From the NCBI GenBank assembly GCA_963966185.1, contig CAWZYM010000021.1:1-64000 (forward strand): a stretch of 64,000 bases of DNA, read 5' to 3'. Below, one piece after another: positions 56,897-64,000 of this stretch. Position 1 is the first letter of the stretch. Every line of letters begins with the position of its first letter. The position numbers and the translations under genes are program-made. Source of the DNA: Rhabditoides inermis. Lineage: Eukaryota; Nematoda; Chromadorea; Rhabditida; Rhabditidae. The notes beneath the pieces were generated by a model, which saw only the letters and a program-made list of their open reading frames with translations, was not told where the DNA came from and searched no databases.

Positions 56897-59744
56897 TTCT
56901 CTCTTTCTCTCTTTCTCTCTTTCTCTCTTTCTCTCTTTCTCTCTTTCTCTCTTTCTCTCTTTCTCTCTTTCTCTCTTTCTCTCTTTCTCTCTTCTCTCTC
57001 TCTCTTCTCTTCTCTAGTTCTCTCCTTCTCTCCTTCTCTTCTTCTCTCCATCCCTCCTTCCCTCCTTCTCCCTTTCTCTCTTTCTCTCGTTCTCTAGCTC
57101 TCTCGTTATATCGTTCTCTCTTTCTCTCGTTTTCTCTTTCTCTCGTTTTCTCGTTTTCTCGTTCTCTCTTTCTCTCTTTCTCTCCTTCCCTCCTTCCCTC
57201 CTCCTCCCATTCTCTCTTTCTCTCGTTCTCTAATTCTCTCGTTATATCGTTCTCGCTTTCTCTCGTTCTCTCTTTATCTCTTTCTCTCTTTCTTTCGTTC
57301 TCTAGTTCTCTCGTTCTCTCTTTCTATCCTTCTCTTCTTCTCTCCATCCCTCCTTCTCCCTTTCTCTCTTTCTCTCGTTCTCTAGCTCTCTCGTTCTCTT
57401 TTTATATCTTTCTCTCTTTCTCTGGTTCTCTCGTTCTCTCGTTCTCTCTTTCTATCCTTCTCTCGTTCTCTCGTTCTCTCGTTCTCTCCGTCTCTCCTTC
57501 CCTCCTTCCCTCCTCTCTTTTTCTCCTTTTCTCTCGTTATATCGTTCTCTCGTTCTCTCGTTCTCTCGTTCTCTCGTTCTCTCGTTCTCTCGTTCTCTCG
57601 TTCTCTCGTTCTCTCGTTCTCTCGTTCTCTCTTTCTCTCTCCCCTTACTAAATTCCTACTGATCGCAGCCACCAAAGTACATCTGTCTCTCTCCAAACAG
57701 CGTGCTCTCTCGCGTGCTCTCGCGCTCGCCCGCCAGCAGAGGGCTAGCTATCAGCTAGCGTGACTGGAAACGACACCCACCCACCCACCCACCCACCCAC
57801 CCACCCACCCACCCACACGCTGGCCTTTCGCCTAGTGCGAGTGCGAGATCGCTCATAACTTCTTTCGGAGAAAAGATACAAAGATGCCGTCAATTAGTGA
57901 TCTGCCCTATGGAACCGTGCGAATCTAACTAACATAAATTGGAAGACTTCACATTGTTGCTAACATGTCCTTTGGATATCGCTACTTGAAAATTCTGGCG
58001 CGAGCCTTATTTTAACCCAAGAGAGAGGGCGCTGCGCGCCCTCTCTAATTTCATCTGTTAGTGTCCACTGTCCGTTATGCGCAGGTTTGTGTTAGTATTT
58101 GTAAACGTTTTATGCATGCGCTTTTGTTGAATTGGGTCAAGACAAACTTAATATCTTTACGCAAGTACTTTTTAACAGATAATATATGTGCTTTTGTTGA
58201 ATTTCATAGAAATATCTTCTCTTTCTGATTCCCAAGCGCTGTCGGTAATTAGTACGCATAGAACTATTATGTGACACATTTTATGATGTGACGCACAATG
58301 TTGCGTGTATATGTAACTATATTTTTCTTGGTATTGTATAGAAACAATTCTAAACGACACTTCTCTGAATTTCGGTCGCCGTGGTGCGCGCCCTGCCCGC
58401 CTGCCGGGAGAGAGAGCTAGCCAGAGTGACGGGAACCCAAAACAACGCAAACCCGGCGCGAATTAGACGCTGGCGGCGGCGAGGCGAACTACACTCAAAG
58501 TGCTAGTTGGAGAACACGCGCAGAAAACGCGAGAGAGTACGCTTTCGGCAGAGAGTCAGCGTTACCGGACACGACATCCACCCACCCACCCACACGCTGG
58601 CCTCTCACCTCATGAGTGCGCGAGATCGCTCATAACTTCTTTCGGAGAAAAGATACAAAGATGCCATCAATTAGTGATCTGGCCGTGCGAATCTAACTAA
58701 CGTGAATTGGATGAGTTCACATTCCTGCTAACATGATTTTTGGATATAGCTTCTTGAAAATTCTGGCGCGAGCCCTATCCTAAGCCAAAAGAGAGGGCGC
58801 TGCGCGCCCTCTCTAATGAGTTGTGTGTGTGTGAGAGAGTTTCGCTCCCGCCTTAGTCACCGCGTCTGAGCGTGAGACGCCGGGGGGAAATCGAATTGTC
58901 TTCCTAGACTCTTGGGAGTGATATGGTGTTTTGAGAGGGGGGAGTCATGTGCGGGTGTACGGATGAGGATAAAGGGAGAAGAGGAAAACATGTGCTGCCC
59001 CACGTACAATAAGAGTGCACTGTATGCATTCACAGCCCAGCTTTTAGAATGTAGCCGTTCTTTGTCCTATAGATGCTCACTTCTAATGTTCTAGTCTGAC
59101 TATTGTGTTTTTTCCTTTCTTTTTTAAAATTCCTTTCTACAGAAGCGTCTGGACCGTGTGTGCGCGCTGATAGAAGAGTCCGCGCGACACGCGCCCGGGC
59201 AGCGCGAGACGACAGAGACGGTGGAGAGAGACGCAGAGGAGGCGCGGCTGCGGACACGAATACTCATCAACAGATTCAAGCTGGTGGAGGAGAGCAACGA
59301 ACTGGTGTTCCAAGCAAACCACGTGCAGCTGGAGACATGTGGTGAGCACGCTCTCTCTTCCCCCCTCTCTCTCTCTCCCTCTCTCCCCCTCTCTCTCCCT
59401 CCCTCTCTCATCCTCTGACTCCAGCCACCCCCATCCGCACCAGTCTGCATCGGGAGATCTCTCGCAGTACCCGGCAGGCCTTCCACTCTGCTGCCGTGGA
59501 CGCCACCAATGAACTGCTCGAGGCGGTCAACGGCAAAGTCACAATCAGTGAGTCAGCAACTAGTCAACAAGTAAACAACTCGCATGCGCAGGCGAGTTCT
59601 GCACTCTGGCGAAGCTGGTGCGCGCGCGGCTGCGATGCATGCACATGTGTCGGAGGAGTGGGGGAAGAGAGGGGGTGGAGAGGAGGAGAAGACACAACGC
59701 CGTGCATCCAGTCATACTCGACGAGGCGGAGAATGTGAGTGCGG

Positions 59745-59794
<50 letters not shown>

Positions 59795-59806
59795 GGAGAG
59801 AGAGAC

Positions 59807-59855
<49 letters not shown>

Positions 59856-61041
59856 GGAGAGAGAGACAGAGAGAGACAGAGAGACAGAGAGACAGAGAGA
59901 CAGAGAGACAGAGAGACAGAGAGCCGTGTCCAGGTCTCGCCGGTGGATGCGTACTCGCGCTCGGCCGATCAGCGGCATGACTGCGCCGAGATGCTCGATC
60001 TGCTCACGCGGATCAATGGACACGCCAGCATCGACATCAAGGAGTACGGTGAGGGATTTGTTATACACTAACACTAAAAGAATGAACGTATATACACTAC
60101 ACATTACACTACATTTATACATTTATACACACCAGACGTGTAACTAAACTAAAAGTATCAAATACAATGCAGTCAATGACCGCATGTTGTTCCAGTCACG
60201 CCCTGCTCTCCGTCCCTGGGCGATGGTCTGGTGTTCCTCCTGTCCCTCTCACCGTCCGATGCGCCCGCCCTCTCCGCCGCTCGATCCACAGCTGTCAACA
60301 TGCAGAAGTGAGGGGGCACGACGAGAGACGTTATGTAACTAGAGTTATCCACGGACCCCGTAATGTCGTTCATTGGGCGGAAACAATGACCGTGATTGAA
60401 AAACATGTACGAGAAACTCCCGTTAGCCTTTCGTTCAGATTCTTCGACCTCAAGATCACGTCGGCGAGGTATCTGCTGGCCGTCTCGGTGTGCGCCTACT
60501 GGCTACAGATCACTCCTCCCACCTGCGACGAGGTACGGTAGTGCGAGGGGGGGCGCACAAATGTCACAGAGCAACATTTACCGTTACAGTACTCGGACAT
60601 TCGCCACCAGCTGACGGATTGCATTGATGGCTACGGATACTCGCTACAGGTCAGTCTCTCTCTCATATCAACCCACCGTTCTCTCTCCACCTATTAGTGT
60701 TTCATTTTCGTACTACAGTAGGCATCACGCATTGTATTCTTTTTTCAGTTCGGTCAGTTCCCGGCCGGCCACCCTGTTTTCCTCGCTCTCGCCCGCCTTC
60801 TCATCCATCTTGCGGGACAGTTCGACCAGGTCGCCAAGTCTGCCTCCGTCCGCCGGCGATGCGCCAAGGTAGGGGGCGGGGCTAGACGGGGCGGGGCTAA
60901 TGAACCACCACGGCCCTTCAGATTCTCCACGACTCGACGCTGTTCGATGCGTGCTCGCTGTCCTCGGAGGGGCGTGCTTTCTTGGATCGAATGCGCGGCG
61001 AGTGCTCGCAGCACATGGCCGAAGTCTGGCCGGAGCACTAG
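53696..61041 (+). CDS. B-box-like zinc protein with predicted N-myristoylation, function unknown
   Basis: ATG 53696 follows TTTTCCAG. The first exon encodes MGATSTKLYHISKEKKKKAKY, a good N-myristoylation signal (Gly2, Thr6) with a basic cluster. Exon 2 (54002 on) has CHSCSLRVKPKHIVYCESCH and SDHNYVNTLEA; exon 3 has YGLCSGCALSHKKEHCL. Together the Cys/His spacing resembles one or two B-box fingers. Helical, charged segments follow (VDEQRADIDHALNEAIAQIH; then, after a 4.6 kb intron, KRLDRVCALIEESARHAPGQ at 59143). A C-terminal region follows with RYLLAVSVCAYWLQITPP and GQFPAGHPVFLALARLL. The stop is 61039-61041. TRIM-like order without RING; the C-terminal part is not recognised. The big intron holds foldback and array elements. 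A membrane-tethered adaptor is an inference. Confidence 0.65.
54902..55395. mobile_element. Inner inverted-repeat element with 145 bp arms
   Basis: The arm 54902-55046 is repeated inverted at about 55252-55395 with near-perfect identity and a spacer of about 205 bp. The termini (ATTATCTTTTAAAAGTACTT) resemble those of the outer element, so both belong to related families. Transcribed RNA would form a 145 bp duplex. Confidence 0.9.
55505..57645. repeat. 2.1 kb pyrimidine array, copy 2
   Basis: Same unit types and order of variant blocks as 16806-18530, with an added longer run of CTCTTTCT units (about 56830-57000). Frames across it are repeat translations. Confidence 0.9.
57646..58048 (+). 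repeat. Hairpin-ended module, copy 2
   Basis: Nearly identical to 18531-18920, with two more CCCA units groups. The terminal hairpin is at 58022-58046, followed by AA then T. Confidence 0.85.
58555..58816 (+). repeat. Hairpin-ended module, diverged copy 3 without array
   Basis: It shares the core CGCTCATAACTTCTTTCGGA and the hairpin (58790-58814) and ends CTAA|T like the other two. Upstream sequence (58380-58550) is unrelated to the array. Confidence 0.8.
59745..59925. repeat. (GA)n / (GACA) microsatellite in an intron
   Basis: A GA run of about 180 bp passing into GAGACA units, within an intron of the B-box-like gene. Confidence 0.92.
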
Positions 61042-61549
61042 ATATGTACACATTCAAACACACGCTGGGTCCCGACACGAATCTCACCTATTCTCACGTT
61101 TATCACGTATATATTATGTGGCATTGATAAATATTGGTAAATTGGTTTATCTTGTCTGAGATTATTCTGACTCACAGATGTATACATGTATTTAGGCAAA
61201 TTCGCAAATTGCAGACAGTATAGGTATAGCGAAACACATAATTGCACAATAGTACCAGTAGCATGTATATCACAGTCTTTCATTCGCTGACAGCCGGCAT
61301 AGCACCGCCTCTTTTCTTCTCGTCCACTCCTGAATAATTATAATCATAACCTGCGAGGTAACCCCTTGGCCGCTTGGCCAGGCGCCCATCCGCCGCAGAG
61401 CGTGGATGGTGGGAACGCGACGCGGCCTACCCTCTGCTCTCCCAAGTCATTGACCGTCGCAAAAAGAGACGCAGGCGGCGCGACTTTCTAGTTGCGAGCT
61501 TATTACATTTCTTTTTTTTAAATCATGTAATATAAGTGAAAGTAGCCCA
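61042..61549. other. Spacer between two convergent genes
   Basis: AT-rich, without a gene. A GC-rich block (about 61380-61430, CCGCCGCAGAGCGTGGATGG then CGCGACGCGGCCT) recurs with small changes at about 14770-14820 in a leishmanolysin intron. Confidence 0.45.
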
Positions 61550-63069
61550 CTAATTGAAGGGTGTATACCCACCCGCTGCCTCGGTGCTGACGCTGTTCTT
61601 GGCGAACCTGCCAGTGAGTGTCTTCTTGCTGCTGCTGCTCCTCCACTTCTTCCTCTGCTCGCCGAATGTCGACTCCTCGCTGTTCCTCCCCCCTCCGCCC
61701 GCCCTCGCCTTCCATGCTTGCGTCGCGCGACGCGTCGCCTTCCTATTGTTACTCTCTTCAGTACTAGTAATGATTATACACATACACATACATCATAGAT
61801 TTCCACAAATTCAAATAACAGCGACTCACTTGTGGTAGATCATATTCGGCACGTCTCCTTTCTCGACAATGTGCGCCAGAACGAAACGTTTCTGAAAACG
61901 ACGCAGCTTTGATCTCAAGGCGGCAAAAAAAAGAAGACATGGACGCTTGAAGTAGCCTTGCATTTTGCATCTTTCTGACTCGGAAGCAGCATTTCTTTTC
62001 TACACGGATATGTGATATGTGGAGGACACTGACCGGGTTTCATAGCCCATTTTCGTGCGGCTTTTACTGTGTGCTTCCCTCCCTCCCTCTCCACTCACCC
62101 TCCGCTGCGCGATTCGAATGGTCGTCGGCACAGTGGGAATCACCGACTGCAGCACGTACTTGAGCAGCAACACACAGTTCTGTGAACCACATGTATCTCT
62201 CTCATCTCTCTCTTATCTCTTATCACACCCTCTCTCCAAGTTCCTTTAGCACTTTCTTATGGCATTCCCTCACTCCCATTGCGCGCCAGAACGAATTTTT
62301 TTTCTTATTCTTCTTATTCTTATTCTTCTTCTTCTTTTCCCCGCGGCGTGCGGCCGGGTCCTCATTTTGCCCCACCGCCGTCGAATGTTCGGTCATCGAC
62401 AAGAATCCTTCCCGAGTAACCAGTGAGGCGGCGGGAAGTACACTCATGTGGCAGCTATGGCGCGAGGAGATACTCATTGGTATGGAAGCAAAGGAGTTCC
62501 CGGAGCTCTACACGTCAAGAACGATACTCTAATGGTCCAGGAATGATTATCGATCAAGTATCGTCTTCCCACCACTAACCTCGTCAGCCTACCTGTCTTT
62601 CCCCGGCGTTAGCCCATGTATCTAGCATCTTAGGCACTATTGTATGCTTCATATCATCATGATTGTGTTGTCATATTCAGATATAACGGTTCCGGATGAA
62701 CGTTTGATTTGATTTCTCACTCCCGATCCTCACCTTCACTACTACGATGCTTACGATCATGCCTTTCTTTCCCCAAATGAAAGATTTTTTTTTCGGTCAC
62801 CTACCTGAAAGACGATCACAATGAGAAGTCGATTCTCGAGCGAACACTTGAGAATGTCGGAAAAGAAGTTCTGGCAGAAATCCGAGGTAAACGCCACTGA
62901 AAGAGTTATTGAAAGAGAAGGAGAGAGGGGAGAGAGAGAGAGAAGCAGAGACTCGCCTATGAAAGCGTTGCTGATCACCGCAGCGTATTGGAGAAATGCG
63001 AGAATGGGCAGCCAGATGCCGATACCGTTGGCTCGCACCGGAACAGGGCGACGGTTGAACCACAGCTGA

Positions 63070-63105
<36 letters not shown>

Positions 63106-63815
63106 CTCTCTCTCGCTCTCTCTCTCTCTCTCGTGCGCGCTCTCTCTCTCTCTCATAATGTGATGACATCACTCACCAATCGATATGCGTCGATGCGAAG
63201 GTCCACAAGTCCTATGACCAGCGCGATAAGGGGAGCCAGGGGGAACAACGCTGCGAACATCTAGAAAGCATATCTCTCTTTTTTTTTTCTTTCGCACTCT
63301 CTCTCCCTCTCTCCTTCTCTCCTTCTTTCCCTCTCTCCTTATATCCCTCTCGTCCTGTTCTTAACCTTCCACTCATCCATACACCATACCATGGTCGATC
63401 CGAACAGCAGTATCTTCTCGTTGAATTCGTACAGTGCGAATTCGCCCGCCGATGGTTTCATCCATTCTCGTATGAGAACATTCGATGCGTCCGTCTCCTA
63501 TTATTTCCCAGTGGTGATTGATTGCGTATATCGACCGTAATTTCCGTAATCGATATTATTGTGTGCTACTTGATTCGAGATAATCATTCTGATTCTGATT
63601 AATTGATTATTGATTGATTGCTCTCACCTTCAGTATGTCGTCCAGTGTTCGTTGCGTGCCACTGTAGAAGTGCAATAGCCGAGTGATGCGCACGAAATAA
63701 CTGGAAAAATAAAAATAAAACATCTAAACTTTCTTACAGTGTACTTACGGTACAACGACGTCCTTGGTGAATTTGGGAAGGGGTTTGATGATCATGTTAC
63801 TGTAAAGAAAAGATT

Positions 63816-63865
<50 letters not shown>

Positions 63866-64000
63866 TTTCACTCACCTCATGAGTTGCACGGCGAGCATAC
63901 TCCCGCACGTTCCATCCACGCACACATCCCTATACTCCGGTCCGAGACCGAACAGACCGTCCTTTTGCAGACCCTGTCATTGTCACCCTGTCACTCTGTC
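61550..64000 (-). CDS. Anoctamin (TMEM16) family protein, 3' half
   Basis: Minus-strand exons read, in gene order: CVDGTCGSMLAVQLM (about 63930-63895), YFVRITRLLHFYSGTQRTLD, and EFNEKILLFGSTMVW. MFAALFPLAPLIALVIGLVD and RIDAYRLL then run into ANGIGIWLPILAFLQYAAVI and NAFIGE. Next are LLIVIVFQ joined to NCVLLLKYVLQSVIPTVP, KRFVLAHIVEKGDVPNMIYH, and a basic Ser/Lys-rich tail ending at 61550. The FPLAPL segment, the IGIW segment and the VIVFQN segment are anoctamin hallmarks (Ca-activated chloride channels and lipid scramblases). The 5' part lies beyond the window. Introns contain GA/CT runs (63072-63152, 63815-63855) and a dispersed repeat near 62345-62385. Which subfamily cannot be said. Confidence 0.87.

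Larger units (their letters stand above)
54711..58183. mobile_element. Outer inverted-repeat (foldback-type) element, 3.5 kb, in an intron
   Basis: The left arm 54711-54814 is inverted, with hardly a mismatch, at 58079-58183 (starting TTATCTGTTAAAAAGTACTTGCG). Between the arms lie a second foldback element and copy 2 of the pyrimidine array with its hairpin module. No transposase frame is visible. It sits wholly inside the large intron of the B-box-like gene. Confidence 0.85.

Noticed and set aside
55405..57097. Long Ser/Leu/Phe-rich frames that look like membrane proteins
   Set aside because: They are translations of the second pyrimidine array; hydrophobicity is a by-product of the repeat.

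Overview
The window is nuclear DNA of an invertebrate, most likely a nematode. The evidence is compact multi-exon genes with many introns of 40-60 bp and TTTCAG-type acceptors, a worm-type casein-kinase-1 domain next to a divergent tyrosine phosphatase domain, Kunitz/lustrin secreted-protein architecture, and a NeSL-clade retrotransposon carrying a Ulp1 protease. The species cannot be named from sequence alone. Simple (GA/CT)n repeats are very abundant. Many of the longest open frames in the window are only translations of such repeats.

Layout. 1-262: two exons of a broken leishmanolysin copy. 1246-2109: a possible small secreted peptide gene. 3.3-9.25 kb (+): a five-membrane-span, prominin-like protein running in frame into a tyrosine phosphatase domain and then a complete CK1-type kinase domain. 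9.3-11.1 kb: a duplicated composite repeat. 11.56-15.26 kb (+): a leishmanolysin (M8) metallopeptidase gene of about 17 exons. 16.67-18.92 kb: a Penelope-type GIY-YIG remnant, a 1.7 kb pyrimidine array and a module ending in a hairpin. 21.17-29.22 kb: two nearly identical 352 bp LTRs enclosing an unusual gene set. It has a phlebovirus-like glycoprotein gene (env) and a spliced Gag-like zinc-knuckle gene on +, two spliced genes on -, and no recognisable pol. 29.2-31.65 kb (-): an unrecognised gene whose 3' end runs into the right LTR. 31.64-32.67 kb (+): PIG-K/GPI8 lacking its N-terminal part. 32.9-35.47 kb (-): a CDK5RAP1-type methylthiotransferase. 35.96-39.85 kb (+): a DBHS (NONO/PSPC1-type) RNA-binding protein. 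39.96-43.36 kb (-): a secreted Kunitz/lustrin protein. 43.4-47.3 kb: no gene seen, with microsatellites and a GGGA array. 47.3-53.3 kb (+): an apparently intact NeSL-type LINE bounded by CT microsatellites. 53.7-61.04 kb (+): a putative N-myristoylated B-box-like gene with nested inverted-repeat elements and a second copy of the pyrimidine array in its large intron. 61.55-64.0 kb (-): the 3' half of an anoctamin gene.

The conserved genes (PIG-K, CDK5RAP1, DBHS, anoctamin, leishmanolysin) serve unrelated household roles and form no operon. The most interesting objects are the membrane phosphatase-kinase fusion and the LTR-bounded cassette with an envelope gene, a spliced Gag-like gene and antisense genes. 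The main structural theme is recent mobile-element activity: a pair of near-identical LTRs, a full-length LINE, duplicated array modules, foldback elements and small inverted-repeat elements inside introns.
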